The notes: generated from the letters alone by a model not told the origin. A stretch of DNA of 64,000 bases from Caballeronia grimmiae (GCF_000698555.1 NZ_JFHE01000011.1:62001-126000), one strand, 5' to 3'; positions 42,901 to 50,730 are shown, counted from the stretch's first letter. Translations and numbers: made by a program.

Positions 42901-43755
42901 GCCGGCCACTTCGAATGCTTCGCTCTCGCCGATCACGCCCGCTGCGAATGCCGTCGTATTCAACACGAGCGACGCATGATGCTCCGCGCATAAGCGCGCG
43001 ACGACTTCGCGGCTGACGCTTTCTTTAAGCGAGGAAATTGCGATCGGCAGCGGATTGAGGCCTTCATTTTCGAGCGATTCGATCAGCGCATCGAATACCG
43101 CTGTATTGCCCGCTTGCAGATGCGCGCGGTAAAACAGCACCGCGACGACGGGCGCGCCCTCTGTCCATCGCGCGCGCCAGTCGTCGATCACGGCGATATC
43201 GTGCTCGGGATGATAGATGGCGACAGCGGGCAACGGACTCGGCGGCTGCGGCTCGCGCCCGAAGCCAAGCGCATGATGAGCGATCGCGCGCAGGAACGCT
43301 TCCGCATTGCGCGCGCCGCCTTCGCGCAGATAACGCGACAAGACGCGGCAGAACGCGGCGTCCGCCGTGCTCTTGGCGATCAGATTCGGGTCTTCGGTGA
43401 GATCGCCGGAGAACATCGCGAGCACCTGCTTCTCGCTCTTCGCAAGCGATACGAGCCGCTCGATCCCATACGGCCAATACGATTCGCCGCCGAGATGGTC
43501 GACGATGACGACCTTCGCGTGACGCACGACATCGTCGATATAAAAGTCCACCGATGCGGGCTGACGCAAAAACGACTGATTCGCGAGCCGCACTTCGGGA
43601 AAGCCCGCTTCGAGGCGCGGAAACACGCTCGCCAGCAGTGCGAGCGTCGTGTCCGCCGAACTGAGCACGACGATCGGCGCACGCGTCTGCTCGATGCGTA
43701 TGACGCCAGCGGCATCGTCGACGAAACCGCCGGGTGTCGTGCGTAGTAAGTGCAT
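39982..43755 (-). CDS. cobN: Cobaltochelatase subunit CobN
   Basis: The 1257-residue protein is a full-length CobN/ChlH-type metal-binding chelatase subunit: EVRLANQSFLRQPASVDFYI and DHLGGESYWPYGIERL at the N-terminus, LANYPASEGRIGNGVGLDTP, IDAIVHVGKHGNLEWLPGK, GFRCGEVFVGIQPSR and the C-terminal NPKWIDGVKRHGYKGASELA. It inserts cobalt into hydrogenobyrinate a,c-diamide. It starts 4 bp after the cobW stop in the same riboswitch-controlled operon. Confidence 0.97.
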   Translation of the reverse strand: MHLLRTTPGGFVDDAAGVIRIEQTRAPIVVLSSADTTLALLASVFPRLEAGFPEVRLANQSFLRQPASVDFYIDDVVRHAKVVIVDHLGGESYWPYGIERLVSLAKSEKQVLAMFSGDLTEDPNLIAKSTADAAFCRVLSRYLREGGARNAEAFLRAIAHHALGFGREPQPPSPLPAVAIYHPEHDIAVIDDWRARWTEGAPVVAVLFYRAHLQAGNTAVFDALIESLENEGLNPLPIAISSLKESVSREVVARLCAEHHASLVLNTTAFAAGVIGESEAFEVAGDAPVLQVVLSGGNREDWQKDNHGLNSRDVAMHIALPEVDGRIITRAVSFKGLAYHCSHTQVDVVRYQPDAERVRFVAELSRRWCALRHKPNAAKRIALVLANYPASEGRIGNGVGLDTPASTVGILSMLAREGYRVGTIPENGDVLIAALTQGVTNDPVVRDLRPALQSLSLEEYRAAYDAVPADARAALEATWGAPEQDPTIRRGRFMIAGFRCGEVFVGIQPSRSRERNDYASYHDAELAPPHAYLAFYFWLRSRFSIDAIVHVGKHGNLEWLPGKSVALSASCWPDLILGPMPHLYPFIVNDPGEGSQAKRRAQAVIIDHLMPPLTRAENYGPLQDLERQVDEYYEALMVDARRARLLRKSILQNIVEHRLHEELGLDAPRDIAGEDALLTRADAYLCELKEAQIRDGLHVFGVSPEGVQRRDTLLALGRFPVGDGQGANASLITALARDLQLGDAFDPLDSDWSASWTGPRPEALQAVSSAPWRHHGDTRERLECLAMQLLQDDAHAPGPHAKLVLERLKSDVLSRLDACGPQELMQLKRGLEGRFVPPGPSGSPSRGRPDVLPTGRNFYSVDTRALPTQAAWSLGLKSANMLVERHVQDHGDYPRAIGLSVWGTATMRTGGDDIAQAFALIGVRPKWAAGSHRVTDFEILPISIFNRPRIDVTLRVSGFFRDAFANLMHLFDAAVQAVAALEDEPDDVNPIRARIVRERDELIGRGVDAAEARRRAGWRVFSTKPGAYGAGLQELIDARQWHTDADLSEAYQSTGGYAYSQGGDGVEARASFGTRLSSLDVVLQNQDNREHDILDSNDYHQFQGGMVAAVRYLSGLQPQAYNADHSNPAAPRVRTLNEEIARVVRARVVNPKWIDGVKRHGYKGASELAATVDYLFGYDATARVVSDHQYALVTDAYVNDAGTRDFIARHNPHALQSICERLLEAMERGLWQAPGDYREAVTRHLLDVEQQLESRQF

Positions 43756-43759
43756 CGTG

Positions 43760-44839
43760 TCAGGCCTGGACCGGCGCGCTGGCGAGCGCCGCATCGAATG
43801 CGGCCTGAAGCGCCGGCTGATCGAGGTCTTCTCCGATCAGCACGAAACGGCTGGCCGCTTCACCTTCGAACCAGCGCCGGTCGAAATAACTATCGAAACG
43901 ACGTCCCACGCCTTGCACGACCAGACGCATCGCAGCGCCGGGAAGCGCGGCAAAGCCCTTTACACGATAGATCGTGTGATGCTCGACGAGACTTTGCAAC
44001 GCGGCGATGACCTGCTCGCGCGACTCGATGCTCGCCTGAACGACGACGGAATCGAACGCGTCGTGATGATGGTCGGCGTGGCCTTCATCATCTACCGCAC
44101 CGTGATGATCGTGCCGCAAATGAATCGTCTCTTCCGATGCCGATTGCAAGCCGAGCAACGCATGCAGATCGAGCCGGCCCATCTGCGCAGGCACGATCTT
44201 CACTTGCGGCGGAATCTCGGGGCGTATGAGTGCTTCCACGTGGCCGAATGCATTGCCGTCCATCAGGTCCGTCTTGTTGACGATCACCAGATCGGCCGAT
44301 GAAAGCTGATCCTCGAACAGTTCATGCAGCGGCGATTCATGGTCGAGGTTCGGATCGGCCTTGCGCTGTGCATCGACTGCGGCGGGATTGGACGCGAACT
44401 GGCCGCTCGCAGCAGCGGGGCCGTCGACGACCGTGATCACGGCATCCACGGTAAAAGCATTCTTGATGGACGGCCAGTTGAACGCCTGCACGAGCGGCTT
44501 CGGCAAGGCGAGACCGGACGTTTCGATCAGCACGTGGTCGATGCGGTCGCGCCGTTCGAGCAATTGCTCCATCACGGGATAGAACTCTTCCTGCACCGTG
44601 CAACACAAACAACCGTTCGCAAGCTCATAGAGATTGCGGTCCGCCGAGGCCGCTTCGTCATCGCAGCCGATACCGCAACCCTTCAGAATCTCGCCGTCGA
44701 TGCCGAGTTCGCCGAACTCGTTGACGATGACCGCCAGGCGCAAGCCCTGCGCATTCGACATGATGTGGCGCATCAAAGTGGTCTTGCCGCTGCCGAGAAA
44801 GCCGGTCACGACGGTGACGGGAATCTTGCGGGTTTGCAT
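43760..44839 (-). CDS. cobW: CobW, G3E-family GTPase / cobalt chaperone
   Basis: The 359-residue protein has the P-loop TGFLGSGKTTLMRHIMSN, the metal-binding NGCLCCTV motif, ETSGLALPKPLVQ, and NKTD for GTP specificity. A His-rich segment (HLRHDHHGAVDDEG, HADHHHDAF) separates it from the C-terminal domain. CobW proteins are thought to deliver cobalt to CobN. It is the first gene after a minus-strand cobalamin riboswitch. Confidence 0.95.
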   Translation of the reverse strand: MQTRKIPVTVVTGFLGSGKTTLMRHIMSNAQGLRLAVIVNEFGELGIDGEILKGCGIGCDDEAASADRNLYELANGCLCCTVQEEFYPVMEQLLERRDRIDHVLIETSGLALPKPLVQAFNWPSIKNAFTVDAVITVVDGPAAASGQFASNPAAVDAQRKADPNLDHESPLHELFEDQLSSADLVIVNKTDLMDGNAFGHVEALIRPEIPPQVKIVPAQMGRLDLHALLGLQSASEETIHLRHDHHGAVDDEGHADHHHDAFDSVVVQASIESREQVIAALQSLVEHHTIYRVKGFAALPGAAMRLVVQGVGRRFDSYFDRRWFEGEAASRFVLIGEDLDQPALQAAFDAALASAPVQA

Positions 44840-44963
44840 CGTTGCTCCGTGGCGTGTGTGCGTGCGCCGTGCCGCTCAAGGCATGGAATGCGATGTCGAA
44901 CGGGAATGCGCACGGCTCTGTGATCATGGACCGGGCCGCATCCCCGCGGCATGGGTCCTTGCG

Positions 44964-45187
44964 AAAGTCTGGCCGGTATCCGGGCTTGCGGCTTCATTGC
45001 ACCGCCTTCCTGCCGATGGCAGTGGCGTATGGCGCAATGCGCGGCATCGTCAATACCGATACCGCCAGTCGCTTACCGTTGCGGGGGCAGCGCAGGTTGA
45101 CGCAAGCCATGATCATGCATGGCCAGGCGCTCCCTGCTTCCCGTTTAACTGTGCGCGAAAGAAGCTCGCGCACGAGCACCAAAACTG
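44964..45187 (-). promoter_or_regulatory. Cobalamin riboswitch upstream of cobW
   Basis: Read on the minus strand: GGTGCTCGTGC, GTTAAACGGGAAGCAGGGAG, the core CTGCCCCCGCAACGGTAAGC, GCCACTG..., GGCAGGAAGGC, and the B12 box GCAAGCCCGGATACCGGCC (about 44990-44972). All universal elements of an adenosylcobalamin aptamer are present. It should repress cobW-cobN-chlI-vWA when cobalamin is plentiful. The limits are approximate. Confidence 0.92.
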
Positions 45188-45263
45188 CGTGAAAGTCTAG
45201 GCGTAGCGGGCACGAGCGTCAAGGAAACACGCGCTTTGAAGAAGCGCCTATGGTATCTTTGGC

Positions 45264-45484
45264 CCGCGACTGGTGCCCGCGCGTTCCAACGCAACGCGCA
45301 GTTAAACGGGAAACAGGAAGCCGTGCTCGTCAGACGAACCACGCGCCAGCCTGTGCTGTCCCCGCAACGGTACGCGACCGGCGGCATTGTCATCGTGCAA
45401 TGCCGCGCATCGTGCTCGAATGCCACTGCCGAAGGCGGGAAGGCCGCACGATGAGGTCGCAAGCCCGGATACCGGCCAGCGCAG
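45264..45484 (+). promoter_or_regulatory. Cobalamin riboswitch upstream of cobE
   Basis: Plus strand: GGTGCCCGCGCG, AGTTAAACGGGAAACAGGAA, core GCTGTCCCCGCAACGGTACG, TGCCACTGCC, GGCGGGAAGGC and B12 box TCGCAAGCCCGGATACCGGC. It lies head to head with the cobW riboswitch, with about 75 bp of shared promoter region between them. It controls cobE-cobO-cobB-DUF1289. Confidence 0.92.
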
Positions 45485-45552
45485 GGGACGAAGCGCATTG
45501 CGTGATTGCAAGCGACGCGCTTTGCCGAACGCCGCGCATCCGCGAGGGACGC

Positions 45553-45999
45553 ATGCACGGCGCAAGCTGCCATTCCATTTCGATGATGACCATTAGCGCG
45601 AATCGGCGCCATCTTGCCGTCGGCATCGGTTGCAGGCGAGGCGCAAGCGCGGACGCCATAGAGCAAGCCGTGCGCGCGGCGCTTGGCGCAACCGCCTTTC
45701 TGTTCGAGGATATTGCGCTGGTCGCCAGCATTGCCGCGAAAGCGAATGAAGCAGGCTTGCTTGCGTTTTGTGAGCAACATGGTCTTGCATTGCAATTCTT
45801 CCGAACGGAAGAAATTGCCGAAGCGCCAGCAAGCTATTCACCGTATGCCGGCAAGCACATGAACGTCGATGGCGTGTGCGAACCTTGCGCGATACTGGCA
45901 ACCCAGGGCGGACGCCTCGTGCTTGGGAAGACCATCGTCGGCGATGTGACTGTCGCCATTGCAATGAAGAACGCGCCATCAGATACGAAAGTCCCATGA
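45553..45999 (+). CDS. cobE: CobE (CbiG C-terminal-domain protein)
   Basis: ATG 45553 has GAGGG 6 nt upstream and gives 148 residues; ATG 45583 is an alternative. The domain reads RRHLAVGIGCRRGASADAIE, FEDIALVASIAAKANEAGLL, YSPYAGKHMNVDGVCEPCAI and GGRLVLGKTIVGDVTVAIA, matching CobE/CbiG-C. Its exact chemical role is debated; it may stabilise a precorrin intermediate. It overlaps cobO by 4 bp. Confidence 0.88.
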   Translation: MHGASCHSISMMTISANRRHLAVGIGCRRGASADAIEQAVRAALGATAFLFEDIALVASIAAKANEAGLLAFCEQHGLALQFFRTEEIAEAPASYSPYAGKHMNVDGVCEPCAILATQGGRLVLGKTIVGDVTVAIAMKNAPSDTKVP

Positions 46000-46598
46000 A
46001 AACCGATACCGAATCGCATCTGCGCATGACGCAGCGTCGCAAGGAAGGCCACGAAAAGAAGCAGGCCGCCGCCGATCACGAGAAGGGTTTGTTGATCGTC
46101 AATACCGGCAATGGGAAGGGCAAGACCACAGCCGCATTCGGCATGGCGGTGCGCGTGCTCGGCCACGGCATGAAACTCGGCATCGTGCAATTCATCAAGG
46201 GCGCGTTGCATACGTCCGAGCGCGATTTCCTCGCCGCAGTGGCGAATTGCGATTTCGTCACGATGGGCGACGGCTATACGTGGAACACGCAGAACCGCGA
46301 AGCCGATATGGCGACCGCGCGCAAAGGCTGGAATGAAGCGCGCCGCATGATCGAGAGCGGCGAGTACCAGATGGTCGTGCTCGATGAACTCAATACCGTG
46401 CTCAAGTACGAGTATCTGCCGCTCGATGAAGTGCTCGATGTGCTGAAGGCGCGGCCCGCGATGCTGCATGTCGTCGTGACGGGCCGTCATGCGCCCGATG
46501 CGCTCGTCGACATCGCCGATCTCGTCACCGAGATGCGGCTCGTGAAGCATCCGTATCGCGAGCAAGGCGTCAAGGCGCAACGCGGCGTCGAGTTCTGA
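45996..46598 (+). CDS. cobO: Cob(I)yrinic acid a,c-diamide adenosyltransferase
   Basis: The 200-residue protein has the P-loop LLIVNTGNGKGKTTAAFGMA, IVQFIKGALHTSERDF, YQMVVLDELNTVLKYEYLP and VVTGRHAPDALVDIADLVTE, as in CobO/BtuR. It transfers the adenosyl group of ATP to cobalt. The start ATGA overlaps the cobE stop, and the last base is the first of cobB. Confidence 0.96.
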   Translation: MKTDTESHLRMTQRRKEGHEKKQAAADHEKGLLIVNTGNGKGKTTAAFGMAVRVLGHGMKLGIVQFIKGALHTSERDFLAAVANCDFVTMGDGYTWNTQNREADMATARKGWNEARRMIESGEYQMVVLDELNTVLKYEYLPLDEVLDVLKARPAMLHVVVTGRHAPDALVDIADLVTEMRLVKHPYREQGVKAQRGVEF

Positions 46599-47896
46599 TG
46601 CCGCGCTGCCCTGCACTCTTCATCGGTGCGAGCGCCTCGCATCAAGGCAAGACCACCGTGACGGCCGCGCTTGCGCGCCATCATGCGCGGCAAGGCCGGC
46701 GCGTGCGCGTCTTCAAGACCGGCCCGGATTTTCTCGATCCGATGATTCTCGAACGGGCATGCGGTTCGCCTGTCTATTCGCTGCACCTGTCGATGGTCGG
46801 CCTCGATGCCTGCCGCGCGATGCTTGCAAAAGCAGCGCGTGAAGCCGATCTCATTCTGATTGAAGGCGTCATGGGCTTGTTCGATGGCACGCCCAGCAGC
46901 GCCGATCTGGCCGCCGCGTTCAACGTGCCCGTGCTCGCCGTGATCGGCGCGCATGGCATGGCGCAAACGTTCGGCGCGGTGGCGTTCGGGCTGGCGCGTT
47001 ATCGCACGGATGTGCCGTTCTATGGCGTGCTCGCCAATCGCGTGGCATCGGCGCGTCATGCGCAGATGCTTGCCGAAGCCATTCCCGATGGATTGCGCTA
47101 CTGCGGGCACCTGTCCAACGCGGACGATATCGCGTTGCCCGAGCGTCATCTCGGCCTGACGCAAGCGCAGGAAATCGCGAGCCTCGATGCACGCCTCGAT
47201 CGCGCCGCCGATGCCATCGCTACTACCTCGCTTGGCGAGCTGCCGCCGCGAGTCGAGTTCGAAGATGCAACGCTCGATGCACCGCCGCGCCTGCTCGACG
47301 GCATGCGAATCGCCATCGCACGCGATACCGCGTTTTCTTTCATCTATCCGGCGAACATCGACTTGTTGATTGCAATGGGTGCGAGCGTCACGACGTTCTC
47401 TCCGCTCGCCGACGAACCGCCGCCCGCCGATACCGATGCGCTCTATCTTCCCGGCGGCTATCCCGAACTGCATGTGGCCACGCTCGCATCGAATGCATGC
47501 ACGCGAGCGTCGATCAAGGAGCACGTTGCGCGTGAGCGCGTCGTCGTCGCGGAATGCGGCGGCATGCTTTATCTGCTCGACACGCTGACGGATATCGAAG
47601 GCAACCGGCACGCCATGCTCGGCGTGCTGCCCGGCAATGCAACCATGCAGCGGCGTCTCGCACGCCTCGCGATGCAGCGTCTCGACACTGCACATGGCAT
47701 GCTCACCGGCCACACCTTTCACTACTCGACACTCGATACCCCGATGCAGCCCCAACTCACCGCGACGCATGCAACGACGGGCGCGGCAGGCGAAGCGCTT
47801 TACCGGCAGAGCCGCATCACGGCAACGTATATGCACGCTTATTGGCCGTCGAACCCGGCGGCAGCAGCCGCGCTGTTTCGCGGCGAATCACTATGA
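46598..47896 (+). CDS. cobB: Cobyrinate / hydrogenobyrinate a,c-diamide synthase
   Basis: The 432-residue protein has an N-terminal dethiobiotin-synthetase-like ATPase (GASASHQGKTTVTAALARHH, KTGPDFLDPMILE, EGVMGLFDGTPSS) and a C-terminal type-1 glutamine amidotransferase (LYLPGGYPELHVATL, VVAECGGMLYLLDTL with the catalytic Cys, GHTFHYSTL). It amidates the a and c side chains using glutamine. It overlaps the DUF1289 gene by 4 bp. Confidence 0.96.
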   Translation: MPRCPALFIGASASHQGKTTVTAALARHHARQGRRVRVFKTGPDFLDPMILERACGSPVYSLHLSMVGLDACRAMLAKAAREADLILIEGVMGLFDGTPSSADLAAAFNVPVLAVIGAHGMAQTFGAVAFGLARYRTDVPFYGVLANRVASARHAQMLAEAIPDGLRYCGHLSNADDIALPERHLGLTQAQEIASLDARLDRAADAIATTSLGELPPRVEFEDATLDAPPRLLDGMRIAIARDTAFSFIYPANIDLLIAMGASVTTFSPLADEPPPADTDALYLPGGYPELHVATLASNACTRASIKEHVARERVVVAECGGMLYLLDTLTDIEGNRHAMLGVLPGNATMQRRLARLAMQRLDTAHGMLTGHTFHYSTLDTPMQPQLTATHATTGAAGEALYRQSRITATYMHAYWPSNPAAAAALFRGESL

Positions 47897-48129
47897 CGAT
47901 GACATTGGACCTCGCCTTCACGATCGAACGCGCGAAAGCGCAAGAACCCATTGGTTCGCCCTGCACCGGCGTATGCAAGATCGATCCCGCACACGAACTG
48001 TGCGCGGGATGCTTCAGAAGCCGCGCGGAAATCAAAGCCTTCAGATCGATGGACGATGCCGCAAAACTCGCCCTTCTCGACGAATTGCCCGGCAGGCAAG
48101 CATCGGTGTCGGGCGTGAGGACCGCTTAG
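47893..48129 (+). CDS. DUF1289 protein with Fe-S-like cysteines
   Basis: The 78-residue protein has the DUF1289 core IGSPCTGVCKIDPAHELCAG followed by CFRSRAEIKAF. The four cysteines (CxxxC ... CxxC) could bind iron-sulfur or zinc. It is the last gene of the cobE operon (ATGA with cobB) and ends tail to tail with cbtA with a 4-bp overlap. Function unknown. Confidence 0.88.
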   Translation: MTMTLDLAFTIERAKAQEPIGSPCTGVCKIDPAHELCAGCFRSRAEIKAFRSMDDAAKLALLDELPGRQASVSGVRTA

Positions 48130-48890
48130 ACCGTCGCCATTGTTCGCCGCGCGGGACGTTCCAGTTCGCGGGCGGCAAGTGCGCCGAAGACAAGACCGAG
48201 CGCCGTCCAGATGATCGCCTGAATGCCGATAGCGGCCACGCGGAAATTCCAGAGCAACGATGCGGAAAAACCAGCGGGCACTTCGTCGACGCGCGGCAGG
48301 ATGAATTGCGCAAGCACCATCAACGCGACATACGCAGCGCCCGCGATGATCGTCGCATTCCAGTTGCCCTGAGTGCCATGCAAGCGCCTTTGCGACCACA
48401 CGGAAAAAGCCGCAGCCGCAATGGAAATTGCAACGATGCCGAAGAACAATGCAGTGCGCGCGCCGATGGTCTCGGGATTGCCGACGGCGGGCGGATTCGG
48501 CGGATACACGAGAAACGGCGCGACGGTCACGCTGACGAAGCCGAACATCGCGAGCAATGCCGCTACGCCACGCGCGTGCAAAGCGCCGAGCCGCCCGTAA
48601 GCGACCGCGAAGACAAGCGAGAAAATGCCGCCGAGCGCCGTGCCGAATACCGCGATGCCTGTGAGCAAGCCTAAGCCCGCCTGAGTATCGCGGCTAACGA
48701 TGTCTTGGCCGCCTTCGTGTTCGTGTGAATGCGCCGCTCCTTCATGCCCTGCATGAGCATGTTCGTGCTGCGCTTCGAAAGCGATGGCGCGCTCGACCGA
48801 TGCTTCACCCACCGTCTTTGCGAACGCGAAGCCGAGCAGGCCCGCGACAAGTCCCGCGATCATGCCGCGTATCAACAGACTGCGAATCAT
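48126..48890 (-). CDS. cbtA: Cobalt transporter CbtA
   Basis: The 254-residue membrane protein has about six hydrophobic segments (LLIRGMIAGLVAGLLGFAFA, LLTGIAVFGTALGGIFSLVF, LFFGIVAISIAAAAFS) and a His-rich loop near the N-terminus (EHAHAGHEGAAHSHEHEGG) for metal capture. CbtA proteins are proposed cobalt importers under B12 control. It lies 9 nt downstream of cbtB behind a riboswitch. Confidence 0.92.
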   Translation of the reverse strand: MIRSLLIRGMIAGLVAGLLGFAFAKTVGEASVERAIAFEAQHEHAHAGHEGAAHSHEHEGGQDIVSRDTQAGLGLLTGIAVFGTALGGIFSLVFAVAYGRLGALHARGVAALLAMFGFVSVTVAPFLVYPPNPPAVGNPETIGARTALFFGIVAISIAAAAFSVWSQRRLHGTQGNWNATIIAGAAYVALMVLAQFILPRVDEVPAGFSASLLWNFRVAAIGIQAIIWTALGLVFGALAARELERPARRTMATV

Positions 48891-48899
48891 GGCCCGTCC

Positions 48900-49136
48900 T
48901 CAGTGGCACGGAAAGCCGAGCAAATGCCGGCCATCGTGAACGAACTCGTGGACGTAGGTGCCCGACAGAATCGACGTTGCGCCCTGCTCTGCGCCGACGA
49001 AGTAAATGGCGATCAGCAGAATAAGGCCGATAAACACAGCCCAAGGCAGGACTTCGCGCACCGGAATGGGGACAGGTGCGTCGATTGTCGGTAAGGAAGG
49101 AGCCGCGGAAAAGACCGGTGCGTTGGAAGCATTCAT
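48900..49136 (-). CDS. cbtB: Cobalt transporter accessory subunit CbtB
   Basis: The 78-residue protein has one transmembrane helix (VLPWAVFIGLILLIAIYFVG) and the CbtB signature GTYVHEFVHDGRHLLGFPCH at the C-terminus, with His and Cys ligands. It works with CbtA in cobalt uptake. The short leader upstream holds a compact cobalamin riboswitch. Confidence 0.93.
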   Translation of the reverse strand: MNASNAPVFSAAPSLPTIDAPVPIPVREVLPWAVFIGLILLIAIYFVGAEQGATSILSGTYVHEFVHDGRHLLGFPCH

Positions 49137-49177
49137 GGATGGTTCTCCTGGGAAAAGCGCGTCCCGTTAGACGAAGA

Positions 49178-49276
49178 GCTTGCAGCGGGGTCTGACTCGC
49201 GGGCTATCTATTTGAAACGCCCGCATACAGTGGCGCGACCGTGCCGGGTTTGCACCGGCTTCCTCGCACTGCAAGC
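49178..49276 (-). promoter_or_regulatory. Compact cobalamin riboswitch upstream of cbtB
   Basis: Minus strand: P1 arms GCTTGCAG (49276-49269) and CTGCAAGC (49185-49178), then GCGAGGAAGCCGGTGCAAAC, CCGGCACGGTCGCGCCACTG and GCGAGTCAGACCC. The GAGGAAGCCGGTG...CGCCACTGT pattern is the compact cobalamin aptamer. It differs in layout from the three long riboswitches of the cluster. Confidence 0.88.
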
Positions 49277-49339
49277 TTGCCATTCTATGACGATTACCGG
49301 CAAAGTAAAGCAATGCTGCTCTAAGGGCGATTGATTGAA

Positions 49340-49924
49340 GTGAACGTTATTCTGCTTTGCCACGCCGCTACTCATGCAATGAAAGCCGCGCGCTTTCCGA
49401 CTGGTAACGAACCCGCCAAGCGCGCGGAACTCATGCGCTTCGGTCTTCCTCACGACGTTCCTGTCATTTCAAGTCCCGCCGCCGCAGCTCGCGAGACGGC
49501 CTCGTGGCTGACGAGTCAATTCACGATCGACCCTGCGTTCGACGATATCGACTATGGGCGTTGGCGCGGCCATGCCATTCGCGAGATTGCGCAGCAGGAA
49601 GCGGAAAGCATCGCTGCGTGGCTATCGGATGTGAATGCGCGCCCGCATGGCGGCGAGAGCATCGCCATGCTGGCGGAACGCATTGCAGGGGCGCTGACGC
49701 GTATCGGCAACGATGCGTCGCATGAATGCTGCATCGTGGTCACGCATGCGATCGTCGTCAAAGCGGCGCTCGCGCATGTGCGCGGAGAAGCGCTGGCGTC
49801 GTCGCTGAGAATGGATTTCGCGCCCTTGTCGTCGATACAGCTCGAATACGATGCAGCGCATCGTTTATGGTCCGTACGAAACTTCGATGCGAGCGCGAGG
49901 CTCAAAAGCATCGACAGCGCATGA
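49340..49924 (+). CDS. Histidine-phosphatase-family protein, possible alpha-ribazole phosphatase
   Basis: Starting at GTG 49340 the protein has 194 residues. The fold markers are MNVILLCHAATHAMKAARFP, SSPAAAARETASWL, FDDIDYGRWRGHAI, RPHGGESIAMLAERI and IVVTHAIVVKAALAH. The usual RHG signature at the N-terminus reads CHA, so the Arg next to the catalytic His is missing. Its position beside cobalamin genes suggests a CobC-like role, but the substitution makes activity uncertain. Confidence 0.75.
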   Translation: MNVILLCHAATHAMKAARFPTGNEPAKRAELMRFGLPHDVPVISSPAAAARETASWLTSQFTIDPAFDDIDYGRWRGHAIREIAQQEAESIAAWLSDVNARPHGGESIAMLAERIAGALTRIGNDASHECCIVVTHAIVVKAALAHVRGEALASSLRMDFAPLSSIQLEYDAAHRLWSVRNFDASARLKSIDSA

Positions 49925-49951
49925 CGCTGCCGCACACTCAAGGAGACTCAC

Positions 49952-50323
49952 ATGGCGCACTACGTTGATGGTTTCGTCGTACCCGTGCCAATAGACAAGA
50001 TCGATGCATACCGGGCCATGGCCGAGGAAGCCGGCAAGATCTGGCTCGAACACGGCGCGTTGCAGTTCGTCGAAGCCATCGCCGATGACGTCAAACCGGG
50101 CGAACTCACTTCGTTTCCGCAGAGCGTTCAGCTAAAGGAAGGCGAGACAGTTGCGTTCTCGTGGATACTCTACGATTCGCGAGAGCAACGCGACGCAGTG
50201 AACGAGAAAGTCATGAACGACCCTCGGCTGAAGGCCATGATGGAGAAGGCTCCGCCGCCGTTCGACGGAAAACGCATGTTCTTCGGCGGATTCAAAACGC
50301 TAGTCGAACTCGGCAGCGCCTGA
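49952..50323 (+). CDS. DUF1428 family protein
   Basis: The 123-residue protein (MAHYVDGFVVPVPIDKIDAY) is a clear DUF1428 member with EHGALQFVEAIADDV, FSWILYDSREQRDAVNEKV and PFDGKRMFFGGFKTL. The family has a dimeric alpha-beta barrel fold and unknown function. AAGGAGACTC precedes the ATG. Confidence 0.93.
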   Translation: MAHYVDGFVVPVPIDKIDAYRAMAEEAGKIWLEHGALQFVEAIADDVKPGELTSFPQSVQLKEGETVAFSWILYDSREQRDAVNEKVMNDPRLKAMMEKAPPPFDGKRMFFGGFKTLVELGSA

Positions 50324-50360
50324 GCCCGATTAGCGCAATTCACAAAGGAAAAGCATCGAC

Positions 50361-50675
50361 ATGTTCATCGCCATGAATCGCTTCAAGATCGTGCCGGGCG
50401 CCGAGTCAGATTTCGAACGGCTGTGGACGAGCCGCGACACTCATCTGAAGGAAGTTCCGGGCTTCGTCGAGTTTCATCTGTTGAAAGGCCCGGTCAAGGA
50501 CGACCACGTGCTTTATTCAAGCCATACGATCTGGGCGAATCGTGCCGCATTCGAGAACTGGACGCGCTCGGACGCGTTTCGCGCCGCTCATCGCAATGCG
50601 GGCGGCGAGACACGTCAACTCTATCTGGGTCACCCGGAATTCGAAGGCTTCGAAGTCATTCAGACGATCAGCTAA
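50361..50675 (+). CDS. Antibiotic-biosynthesis-monooxygenase/IsdG-like protein
   Basis: The 104-residue protein (MFIAMNRFKIVPGAESDFER) has the ferredoxin-like ABM fold motifs LWTSRDTHLKEVPGFVEFHL, YSSHTIWANRAAFENWTRS and AAHRNAGGETRQLYLGHPEF. This is typical of small haem-degrading monooxygenase-like proteins. A catalytic activity cannot be assigned. It follows the DUF1428 gene in the same direction with AAAGGAAAAG before the ATG. Confidence 0.85.
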   Translation: MFIAMNRFKIVPGAESDFERLWTSRDTHLKEVPGFVEFHLLKGPVKDDHVLYSSHTIWANRAAFENWTRSDAFRAAHRNAGGETRQLYLGHPEFEGFEVIQTIS

Positions 50676-50678
50676 CAC

Positions 50679-50709
50679 GCGCGTTTTACACGCCTATGAA
50701 AAAACGCGC
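50679..50709. terminator. Possible bidirectional terminator
   Basis: GCGCGTTTT (50679-50687) and AAAACGCGC (50701-50709) form an inverted repeat between two convergent genes. The T-run is inside the stem, so efficiency is uncertain. Confidence 0.45.
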
Positions 50710-50730
50710 TAAAGCCGCCGTCGCAATAAA

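Noticed and set aside
45145..45795. Several frames across the cobW/cobE intergenic region
   Set aside because: They run through both cobalamin riboswitches and have Arg/Cys-rich shadow translations.
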